Source of the DNA: Sclerodactyla briareus
Taxonomy: Eukaryota; Echinodermata; Holothuroidea; Dendrochirotida; Sclerodactylidae
Length of the DNA: 64,000 bases
Direction: 5' to 3'
NCBI GenBank assembly: GCA_026419785.1
Contig: JAODTK010005760.1
Coordinates: 62,001-126,000, forward strand
The position numbers and the translations under genes are program-made. Within the stretch, counting starts at the first letter, position 1, and each line of letters starts with the position of its first letter. Of this stretch, positions 12,377 through 25,000 are shown piece by piece. A model generated the notes under the pieces. It was given only the letters and a program-made list of their open reading frames with translations. It was not told the origin of the DNA and made no database searches.

Positions 12377-13038
12377 GTAAGTCGAGCTATATGAATAAAT
12401 TTCTAAATGTTACTTCTGATCTTTCCGTAGGGGTGTTGGTTACTGGGGCATCAGGCTTCATTGCTTACATCTAGGCCGCAGCTCCTGCAGAAGGTTTCCT
12501 TGTGAGGGGAACTGTGAGAAGCTTGACTAACAAACTCAAAGTAGACCCCATCAGAAGACTAGATGGAGAACGCAATAGGACTGGAACTGGTGGAAGCTGA
12601 TCTCACAAATGAGGAATGCTGGAAAATAATACACAGTTATATACTGCATACTGGTAGTACAATGGAGGATTAAAAAAAATTAGTATTTCGTTGACAAATG
12701 TGTCAAGTGTTGCATTTCTCATACCAGGTAGGTAGGTTGGTAGTTGATGCCTAACAAACATAAAAACCTCTCCGTGTGGTATTGTACTCCAGAGTTGAAT
12801 ATACTCACAGAGCCTCCTCTCCCTCTAAGTTGCCCCTCATGAAAAGGCAACTACGAACACATAACACAAAACGAAAAACAAAAAGAAAAGCAAATAACGA
12901 AATGGAAGAAAAAAATACTGAGAGACTATGTATATATGTATGTACATAGGTATATGTGTCCCTACCTCTGTCTGTGTGTTTTGTTTGTTTGTATGTATGT
13001 ATGTATGTATGATGTATGTATGTATGTCTGTATGTATG

Positions 13039-13069
<31 letters not shown>

Positions 13070-16000
13070 TGTATGTATGTATGTATGTATGTATGTATGT
13101 ATGCATGCACATTCGCTATCTTAAGGAGTATATATTTCAGCAGAGCTGTGTACATGCATAGTGAGCCTATTGTGTTTTTGCTGGAATGGTGCGGCTATTT
13201 TCAGTGAAAATTGATAATAAAAATGAAACTCGTGTGCCGAGAAGCAGCTAGTACAGTATCCCGTTTCGTTCCTGTGTCTGATCATTTATCAGAAAAGAGT
13301 CATAGAATCCTTTACTCTTGACATCCTGGTTAAAAAATGGAACATTCGCAGTGATTGAAAATAATCAATAGAGGATAGGATCATTTTTTTCTCCTCCTTT
13401 TACCTCATTCTTGAGTCGACTTCTTAAACATTTGTAAAATTGCAGATTTAATGTAGAATTGAATTATACTAAAATTACCCAAGCGACTAATTACATGTGA
13501 GCCAAAACCATGATAAAGGGTCGATTTCCTCAGCAGTGATTTTTGTGAGATTCGATGAATGATAGTATCCCCCTCTGTCATTCATATTATGTGACTCAGG
13601 GGGATCACTTGTGCTATTTTGTACTCTAAAGACACTTTATGATGTATACTATACTTATCTTGGGCTGCTCCCATCATTGCAGTGCTGTTGATGGGTGTAC
13701 CTACGTATATCACACTGCAAGTCCTTTTCCAATGGCTGAGCCAAGAGACGAGAGTGAGATTATTCGACCAGCTGTGGATGGTACTCTTAACGTCCTCAAG
13801 GCATGTGCAGGGAAGGTGAAGCGAGTGGTTCTAACGAGCTCTTGCGTTGCGGTTGGTTGTAAGTATCATCCTCACTGTGATGTAGTGTTGTGTTGCAAAC
13901 AAATAGTTACATTTACAAATATAGCCACGGACAAACTATGACCCAATTTCTTGCCATGAGAAACTTTACATGTAATACGTATTTCAAGCAATCTTGGAGG
14001 AATCATCGTTCCAATCTGGAAATTGAACGGTGGTGCTCGGGACGCAAGGAAACAGCGGGGACAGTGCCGTGAAGTGTGCCGGCGGTGTCTGCGTGTCTCT
14101 TGACTTCTCAACACATATATGGCCTGCATTATGGAAAGGATTGCAGATAGTACCGACTGGAGAGTTGAGTTCGGGTTTCTGACCTGGAGTAGGCGGATGA
14201 TGCTGTATAACTCTCAGAGTTTGTGGATTTTCTGGTTGATGCACTTAATTGGAACACTTACTCAAGAGTGACATCCGTTGGGCACCATGTGTCAAGTCCA
14301 GTCGTTGGTAAAATCTCGGACAGTGCTGTCGGGTCGGTCAAGGTGTTGCGCGTGGAAGTCTCCGAGTAATTCGTTCATATCAGCAGTGACTCTGCTTCAT
14401 GCAAGCCCAAGTTCAGTACACGCCTTGGATTGCCTCGCAGAGGTATATGGCGTCGCGATATTTGAGCGATATCAGAGTTTGGGCTCTGTTGTGCTTCCAG
14501 TCTTGCTTCATTCTAGCGAGACTAGGGCGCTCATTGTTGGCCTTTTTACTACCTCACTTCACCATCCTTGATTACCAGGACATTGTGTCTAATCTCCACA
14601 GCTGGAATTGTGGAGTTCCTGCCTTATCCGTGAACGTCAACTGCGCTTCTATGGGCATTGCCCATATTGTCTTAACGGAACGGAATCAGTGGGTTGGGGA
14701 CCGACCACCGGGACGCCCCCTAGATTATGGTTGGCACTCCGGGAAGTTGAGGAGGGGGGGGGGGGGGGTCAGGCCAGCATTGTTGTCATTTGCCCAGAGG
14801 AGGCCGGGTGGTAGGAAGCATCGGGAGGATGCAACTAGGTGCCTTCCAGGCATGTGCACCCATGAATGAGTAAGTGATTTACTCAAAGTTTATTTTGTCT
14901 GATTAATTGTATATTTAATGAGCATCTTGGCGCAAGATCCAGCACGCTGAGCCAATCGATGGTCAAGTGATTTGTTCCTCCAACCAAGGCGGGGTTAAAA
15001 AAAATAAGACGAAAACAATATCTGAATGGAACTATTTGTTATGGGCCTCTCTACTGTATCTCAATTACCTATACTGGTTGGTTTTCATTATGACATGTGG
15101 TCACTGACATCTCCGACAAAATGGTGCAAAATGCGTGTCCAGGAATGCGATGTTAAAGACTACTAATCACCTATGTACACATGTGTATAACATTATAACC
15201 GTATCCCTTCTAAATATCGTCCCTCTCCCATAAGCGCCCCTAAGTCTTTTGAGAGACTACTATGACACTACCTAGCCACTCGGCCAGGCCCATGACCTAG
15301 TGATGTACGTGATCAATGTTGTGGTTAGGCACGCGATATAATAGACCCATGACCTAGTGATGTACGTGATCAATGTTGTGGTTAGGTCCACGCGATATAA
15401 TACATCTTTGAATAGTGGGCGGCGGAGGGAGGGGAGGGGGTGAGGATTTTGTTCAGTGTTTGCTCTTGCTTCTTCTTGCAAAAATTGCGGCCCTCGGAAT
15501 AGATGCAACTCTTAGCTTCTGACTATTGATTGTCTGCTGAACCGCGCCCAAAATGAAGAAAAAATGAGCGGACGCGCCTGTGTCTTACCTTAACTGTGGT
15601 AGAATTGTTGTGTTAACTATTCCGTGAATCAAGTCTGTTCATTCATGGAATTTTATGTAGGCCTACATTAGGTCTACGCGAATCACAGTGCCATTTTATC
15701 GAACAACGATCGCTCGAACAATCCAGCGTAATCACAGTGTCAATGAAAAACTCCATTGAAATTAGGCTTGTGTGGAGACGATCGAGGTGTCGCTAGCTCT
15801 GAACAAATTCAAGGCGAATGGACGAAATGGTAGTGTCCTAGCTGTGCAATATACAGCTGAATACTGGCACGGCTGCTGCGCACATGCATTGTAGCCAGTG
15901 AATGGGCCTTGAATCTCTGCAATTACCAGAGAATATAGGCCTATATGTAGAAAGCAAATGTTGAACTTCCTAAGTGTGGTTGTTTGCGCCTTCTCAGCAG

Positions 16001-19000
16001 ACACACACGCTTTTCCCTATCAATTTTTTTGGCAATCGCGACGACCTGTGGCGGCTAGGCTAACTGCATATTTGAAACTGTGCTACTCCAAATAACGCCC
16101 CGTTTAACCCCGTTTAACATTCTTTGCAATCGCCCGAGAGGGATTCATTAGGACTACAGCCGTGGTACCTTGACTGAAGTCATAATAAGAAATGAATAAG
16201 AAATACCTACCGGGTAGAAGTGGAAACTGGAAATGAAATATTTATATCTCAACAGCAATGGTGTTACACATGTGTGCCGATCATCTCGAAAATGTTATAT
16301 AATACATTCTCTTTTGACTATCCACTTGTTTGTCAATGCTATGAATTTCATTTGTGCTCGTTCACAGACATGGAGAACAAAACGTATACAGAAGAAATTG
16401 GCTGAACGAAAATTTGCCTGGAATGGGTAATTTCAGCTACCCCAAGAGTAAGAAACTGGCCGAGAAAGCTGCCTGGGACTACTTGGCAACCCTTGAAGGT
16501 GAGTGACAAATGTTCATTTCGGAGTAGTTTTTGCTCAGAATGAAAAGGGTTGGAAAGAAGTTGGGAGTCACCTTGAATGGAAGTTTGCAATGCTTTTGGA
16601 AAGTTCATGTTTACTTGGCTGGGTGACTACTTGGATAACTTTCTCCGATATCTGGGTATGTATACTACCCATCTTCGTAACAAGGTCATCATGACATGAC
16701 TACCTTAACTTATCGGTGCGTTAACTGCCTGCCCCAACTGCGCAAGTGCTGTATGTATGTATGTATGTATGTATGTATGTATGTATGTATGTATGTATGT
16801 ATGTAGTATGTATGTATGTAATGTATGTATGTATGTATGTATGTATGTATGTATGTATGAAGATGAAGATCATTTGATGTCATAGAGGTCAGCGTCTGGA
16901 ATACTTTGTGAACACGATCAGTCCAGAATGTTTGGTCAGATTGAGCTGGGATTTATTATCCAATTTTCTGATGGGGGGTACAAGAACCCTATTATGCCTA
17001 ACCATCCATCCATCCAGCCTGTGAACTTTTGTTCTTAGCCGATGTTGATACAATGTTTATTGGCCATGGGACGATTTAAACGAGGCAGTTTGGACAGTAT
17101 GTTAAAATCTGTTCAATGATTCAAGGGTCATTGGAGGGACCAACTGGGCCATAATGTAAAAAATGGTAATTTGCAAGGCTTCTTCTCCTACAGATTGAGT
17201 TGAATTTCCATGATAATGGGTCCGTATTAAACAACAAGTGCTCCCTACAGGGTTTTCAGGGATTTTAGGTTGAACTTCCTGGAAAGGGCATAATAAGTTC
17301 AGTGAAAACAGCAAAAATATGCAAGATGTTCTTATGTATTATACTGCGGGTTAGGTTTGAATAACAGATACGAACAGTATTAAAATATGCTATCGAGTAT
17401 TGAGGGATTTTAATTAAGAGGTTTAATGAGATACTGTGAAAAAACTGCGCAATTAGCTTACGATTGGTGGATCTTTCTATGACGATACTTGGTCAGTATT
17501 AGCAAGAAAGGGTATATTGGAATGACAGAAAAAAAAATGAGGTAAAGAATCATTAGAGGAGCATGATAAACTCCTTACCATATTTATTTCCGAAAGAGCT
17601 CAGGCTTCAATAAAAGGGCACAATTTCATGCATTCTTGATCACTTCTCGATTTTTGTGACCCCAAAATACGAAAACGGACATGAAGTATGAAACAAAGTT
17701 TGCCGAAAAATTGGTTAGCGACAATCAGACGACCAAGAATTGAGCCCTGATTACATTGATAGGGTTTGTGTTTTTCATAAGATTGTATTAATGCCCTTCC
17801 ACTCTGATTCATTCTGTTATCATAATGTGCCTTGGACATGTGCATATCATTTAATACTCCCAGAATTGATCAAGTTTATCACTGGTCGGTTTCGGAATTT
17901 AGGTCACGTATGTAAGAGTCACTTCATAGATCATTAGGGTTCAAAGGTGAAAATATATATATTTATGGTATTTCCTGTTGATACTTGCCCTTTGATGCTT
18001 CTGTGAGCCGAGAAATTCCCTGAGTACGGGCACTGTGGTTACATACTGTAAGCAGTAATGAGATGAAAGGGCAAGTTTGCCCTGCTAGGAGTTGACATAT
18101 ATTGAGTGACCAAAGTTGTTCTCGAGGAACTACTGGAGAGTTGTTATTATTTATTAACTGAGGAACTCAAATTAATTGTATTGCACCATGCATTTCAGCC
18201 GAATTCCATGTGTAGATATTTTCATAGCTTGAAACCAGCTGTGCTGGTTGAGCCATCGTGGTCTATCTTTATGACATTCAATCTATCATAGTTATCTTGT
18301 CTGTCAACATATTCGTCTCCACCCCCCTACCCCCAAACCCGTTCTTCTCGACCAAGCTTTAGGATCAAATTTTATTGACCTCACTTTGACTACTCGAAAC
18401 CTGAGGTTCAACCATCATCATTGAAAGGACATCTCCTACAAAGAGCCTTATATGAAGTGTCGTAAGGTTCCTTGTGCCGTGCTTCCCTAGACTATCCTAT
18501 ATATATATATATATATATATCTATATTTTTTAATTTTGGGAAGGGGGGTTTTTTCAACTTTGTCGTATTTGAGAAACTTGTTGGTTGTGGACTACAGTTG
18601 ATCTCGAAAAATGTGGAGGTCATTTCAAGTCATCGGAGGTCAAATTTCGAAAGTTTGCGATTCTCAAATTTTGTCAGATTTGATCGAAACTTGGTGGCGA
18701 CGAAAAGCCTACAAATTCAGAGGGGGGGGCGGGCCCCGACCACCATTTGATGGAGTGATGTATGTTACTATCTAAGCAGGAGCGCCACCATTGGTGGGCG
18801 CGGAATTCGTACCGGAAATTTTGGGTTTTCACAAACCTCCCAGATAGCCGGAAACGGCACTTCCGAGCGTGTGAGGCATATGTTCCCAGTCAAAAAACTG
18901 GGGTCATGTCTGAAAAATCGTAGTGATTAATAAAATGTATGTATGAAGAAATGTTAAGGTCTACCGGTTATCAGAGGGTCGGAAGACCAGCACAATTCCG

Positions 19001-22000
19001 CTGAGGAGAGACGGTGGAAGGTGATGGTCACACATTCACACCCCTCCCCCTCCCCATAAGAAAATCGACTTTCTTGCTCATTACGGTGTGAATTTTTCAG
19101 TGCCATGATCGGAAAACGAGTAATTATGATGCGCACCCAGGTAACTCCCTTTCCCGCCCAGTTGCCATCCCACTGTTGTCCGTGGTTAGCGTATCAGTCT
19201 TGCAGTCCTGTAAGGACCTAGTGTTAAGGTCCTGACTCCCGTAGGTGGGACGAACCATACACTGGAAAGATTACCATGTTTTAACACTTTGGTTTCCTCT
19301 ATTGTACCTAGTTGACCCTACTCGGTGTAAAATTATTACGTATGTTCAAAAGACACTAAAAGTTGAACAAAATGGTGTCTTTGAACGTACGTGACACCCT
19401 TTTTCACTTGGTGGATGAAGTGTTGTAACAACAAAGGGAATCAAGTTTCGAAATTTTATTGATGTAATCGCAATATCGTAAGCAATAAGCACTTTTAATC
19501 AAGTATACATTTTTTGATACATCAAATATTTGTTTTTGGTGGTGTTTTTCTTTCTTTGAAATGTACGTAACACCTAAAGCCTTCCTGCAAGATCGTAATG
19601 ATAAAGTTCCTTCACGGACGTCCTTTAGGGTATTTCTTCATGTTCATTATGAAGCTGAACAAAAATGCGTGCATCACTTTTCCTGTTTTTAATCTTAGGA
19701 CCATTTTTTTTCAAATGTCCCCACTATTTGGTTTGCCGAGTATTGTGGCCTTGTACATCCTTGGTGATATTTGTCCATCTTGAATAATCTAGTAGGTCTA
19801 GTCAAGAGAACGCATACAGTCCAGTCGGTAATCTCTTGTATTTGCCAAAAATACCGACTCGGTGTTTCCTTCTTGTTGCCGAAGTTAGCGCACAGCTTAA
19901 GAGTATCTAGTCAATCTAGAACTGGACTGGTACAGTGCAAATTAGAGATCCTCGCTCAAGTTGCACGCATCGCAGACCAGGCGGCAAACGGTTCGGTACG
20001 GCAACATTCGTTGAACTAGACCGGATACAAGTTTCCCATTTATTTAGGCCTGTTCTAATCTATTGTGTATATTCCATCATGTTCCGCAGATCGATAATGA
20101 TAGTTATTTCGATGTTTGTGTTCATTTTCAAATTTTCATTTCAAAATGTATAGGGGGAGCGGTCCCCCCCTTTAAATTTTTTGGGGGACGAGCCCCCTCC
20201 CCGTCCCCCAGCTTGCGCCGCCTATGGGAGCTATATTCGTTCATCACAAAGTTAGAAGTCATTTCAAAGCCATCGTGGTCAACTTTGCATGAATCATGTG
20301 CCTATTAACTCCTTAACTTCTATTAACTATCTTGGTTTCTAACCAATTGGGGGGGTTTATGGGGTGTCAGATACGTCTTTCCGATGATTGCTCAAAAGCG
20401 GGAGTATACACGTGGACGGTTTCCCCGCCTAACATGGTCTAAGTTGAATTTTAATTGCATTTCATAATCTGTTCTAAACTGACCTCCGCAACTTTGAAAA
20501 GGGCATCTGCTTCTTTTGTCAGGGCCGAATATTATCCACGTTCCCTCCATGGAATCTAACAATGCGTGACTTTGCTTAATCACAAAATGACACATTGACA
20601 CCCCATTATCGGCTGTCGATTTGGCCGTTCTGCATGATATATCTGGTTGTACACGAAGTGTTATTTCAATATTTAATTCAAGTGCGGAATCTGCCCGGGC
20701 GTTTATATCAGTTTTTGAAGACATCCTATGGCGTTCAGCGAGGGCCCATACACGTACCGGGATAACTATGACCTAACTATATGGGAACTGGAAGTACCCG
20801 ACGTATCTGATGATAGGCGGAAGTCTCAGAAAACGAAAAACAGAACGAGAAACAGAACGGTTTGAACATTCGGAGAAAATACGCTGAGCAATTTTAAAGG
20901 AACATTTAACAGTTTATTATCGAACGTTTTTTTTTATGGAAAATGAACGAAGTTACGATAATTAGTAAGCAGATGAGCATTATTTGAGAACGAGAATTTG
21001 ACAGGATTTAGAGGAGAATTAAGATTAAACTATTCAGGAACACACCTCTAACTTGAATCACAACTAGCGAAGACTTAAAAGACAACTGCAGGCTGTATAC
21101 AAGCAACAGTCATATGTGGAGAATGGACACGGTATCTATAGGTCCAAACCCCATTTCAATACGATGTCCTATGTGGAGTTAGGGACCTTCAAAGTTTCAG
21201 CCATTAAGCAGAGAGATTGGGGAGAATCCCAATTGCGCAATAACGCATGACGTCACACATGGACAACACAGGAAAATTATGTTATGTATTTGATCGTTTC
21301 ATTCAGTTGAGTAAGTCAACATTCAGCAGAAGTTTTGTTTTCTCTCTCTCACCAAAGTAACCATCAACACATACCAACCAACTACAGCAATCCTCTCCCA
21401 TAGACCAAATGCTTCTCGAAGTGAAATTAATGTTTGAATTTCAACAGAAAACAAAGAATGTTTGCAGGGTTGTGCAAGTATGAAATCATCTATTATTGCA
21501 TGATGGGATGAATTTCGATCTTGCGCAATACACATGCTTCACAATACACAAATTTCAAATGACTATAACTCCGTAACGGAAAGTCCTATGAACTTCCCGT
21601 TTGGACTGACGCATTCGGTTTTCATCCAGCTATTAAATTAGACCCTGTATAACTGCCTGCGTGTCCTTTAACCAATAATTAGTAATTAAATTCATCAGAA
21701 TAATTAAGTAGTTTATTCGTAAGTCAATATTTCTGTAATGACATTAGCAAGGAATCTATTATATATAAGACATTATGCAGCAATGTGTTCTCCTTTTTCA
21801 ATAGGTGACCAAAAGTTTGAGTTGGCGGTGGTCAATCCATCCTTTGTGATGGGCCCGGTTTTGACCGAGGCTGGTGGGACCGCAATTGATACGGTGTGCC
21901 GGCTCATGTCCGGTAAGGACCCAGCCATGCCCAAGGTCAGTTTCCAGATAGTTGATGTGCGGGATGTGGCGAGGGGTCACATCGCGGCCATGACAATACC

Positions 22001-25000
22001 AGAGGCTGCCGGTGAGTTAACAGGGTGAACAATTTAAATATTTACTATGGGAAGGGGGTACTTGTCAACTACATTGACCGTGGCAGACCCAGGTATGGTG
22101 AGGACTTAGTGAGTGTTACGGCATGGATGTATGTATATCAAAGCGTCACGCTATGACAGGAAGCTGCATCAAACTTGCTCGAGTGGGAATTGAAAGAACT
22201 GGGGAACGGCGCTGGGATTTCAACTATTTCAGCAAACTTTTTATGCATGTTTTTTTGCTATGCCCAGCAGGGAGCTAGTTGGAACTCATATGTTGCATGT
22301 TGCAGTGATGATGTTCATAGGCTGTCCTGCTTTTCCAGTGTGCCCTTCGGTGATTGCTCCACCTAATTAGGCGATAGTTATAGGGACCTGTGAGGTATCC
22401 GAGTACAACCTGGGACTGTCAGAGACTATACCAGCTCTTCTCGTCGTGATATTGTCTGTAACCTTACAGTCTAGGATATACAATCAGGTATATAAGTATT
22501 ATAATATATATACAGTATCAGTTTTTCATAATAAAAGAGGGAGTTCCGTAACATGGAATAGCGCAAACTCTATTCGACCCGTCTTATTATGTGTTAGAGA
22601 CGCACTCCCTTGAAATAAACAAGGATCGGGGTCACCTTATATTGGCTTCACCACAGAAGAAAGGAGTAGACTCCCGAAATGTCTGGGCCTATCTATCATT
22701 TATGTATTATTGAGTGCCCAATCTATCTCTCTATCTGTCTGTCTGAACATCCAACGTTTCGAGCTTAGGTCCTTCTTTGAGGAAATATTGTATGCCTGCC
22801 CCCATGTTATTCAACAGGGCTGTCCACACAGGTCACGTTCCGTCTCTGTCACATCAATTCACCAAAATGTAGACGGAGAGCTTCTTTTTTCAAAACTTTT
22901 GGTAGAGTCCCTGTGCGTTCAGGTCTGTAAAATTTGATTTGTGTAATGTTTTTCCTCTATAGAAATATTGAAGTAGCATTTTAAGAACAAATGCAACACG
23001 AAATAATACCTGCCAAATTATGAGAGACTTCGTTTTCCACTCGATCAGTGTAACAACCATACGGGGGTTTGGGTTTAACACGTAGTTGAATTAGAATTGA
23101 AATACAGCCTTCGGCGGCGGACGTACGGTACTAGCTAGGAGTGGGAGGAGGGTTGGCTGGGGTGAGGGGGTATGTGAGATATTTAATAATTATTCGATCA
23201 TGCACCTGGGAAAGAATGGCACATAGTGGTTTATGTGGCCTACTTCAGTGCTTGTGCTTATTAGGTCTGTAAAATTGATTTGTGTAATGTTTTCCTCTAT
23301 AGAAATATTGAAGTGACATTTTAAGAACAAATGCAACACGAAAGAATACCTGCCAAATTATTGAGAGACTGTTCGATTTCCACTCGATCCGTGTAACAAC
23401 CATACGGGGGTTTAACACGTAGTTGAATTAGAATTGAAATAGTCTTCGGCGGCGGACGTACGGTACTAGCTAGGAGTGGGAGGAGGGTTGGCTGGGGTGA
23501 GGGGGTATGTGAGATATTTAATAATTATTCGATCATGCCACCTGGAATAGTGGTTTATGTTGCTACTTAAGAGCTACAAAAGAAGCTATGCTCCCATTCC
23601 CCCCTGTGGGAAATGTATACAGCCCGATAGCTCCCTTTGAGTCAGGGGCAAATGGGGGGGGGGGGGGAAAGCTAGACCCGCTCCCTAGTATGCCTAGAAT
23701 GTGCAACCGTGAGAAATCTTCACCGGCGTCACCCCCTGTATCGTGGAGTGCGACCATAATGAATATCGCGAGTGATCACATTGAATTACCTGGTGTTCTG
23801 TTTACAACATGAAACTTTTTCATTGATTCAGCAAACAGACTATAGCTGACTACACAGCTGTTGATGTCTAACTGACCAATTAGAACTAGCATAAGACATG
23901 CATTCGCCATCTGTATAGAGGCCGTGCGCTGATGCATATCCGGAAGATGTGTTGGAAAAAATGGACTGAACGGAGGGGGGGACGTGTTGGAGACATGTCG
24001 GAATACTTTCTGTGTGGAGATAAACGGTCTGTCACATGACTACAAACTGTATAATAAAACTTTGCTGTGCTAACGGTGAGCGCGATCGGCTATGAACCTG
24101 TTGTAGAACTAGTGAGCACATACCCAAAGTCTTATCAATCTGTAGCATATTTGTACCGAAGGTAGTGAGCATGCGCAGGGGCGCAACACCATTGAGAGTT
24201 GGGTGTCCGAAGCTATAGTTTTGTGTGTGAGCAGAAAACGTTATGAATCTGATACCCAGCCCCCAGTGGGTTGCGTCCTTGAGCACACATCATTAACAGA
24301 GGGGTTCTCAGTGAATGACGACAAAATTACTCATGGGCAGTGAGCAGGCAGAGATAAACTCACGATATGATTGATTCGAATACCCATGCCCACTTATGTC
24401 TGCCTGCAAGTTGGAAACAGCTCAATAGAGAAATGGTTGTATCCATTCTTTCATGTGCGCCCTCGCATGCAGTTGCCTCGTGGAGAAAGCTTCAGAAAAT
24501 CTAAAATGCCAAATATTCTCTTCACAGGACACAGACACATTTGAATATGGTGGTAGCACCTGGCTTACCGATATGAATGGTGCTTTGAGAGAGGTATTTG
24601 GACCACAAGGACTGATTAAAATGTTATATGTTTGCATTGGGGGTTGATCACCGTTCGATAGTGTTTTACAAATGGAAATGCACGACCGGTGGTTCAAGCG
24701 GATGAATGGAACCCCGAAGGGGTGCATTTCCTGTGGATAAAAAAACACACACACGATGTTGATGAGCACTCATACAAAGCGAAAATTAGTTTAAACATTG
24801 CATCAAACGGATAATCGTTTTACCCACTTTACGATAGAAAAAGCACCCCCGCTGACATTGCAAAGAGCCTTGTACATGCGCCAATACTTAACAACACCAT
24901 ACGCGCTTCTCTCGAATCCTCTGGAAATATAGCGCGCACAAAGCGTGGGCCTGAATGTCTCGCAGACGCGTGTTTTTGTTTGGTATAATTTTCAACCATA

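Noticed and set aside
12805..13161. Open frames of MYVC and HTYI repeats
   Set aside because: They are translations of the (ATGT)n microsatellite.
20392..20724. 110-codon minus-strand frame
   Set aside because: Overlaps a dispersed repeat within intron 4 and has no recognisable motif.
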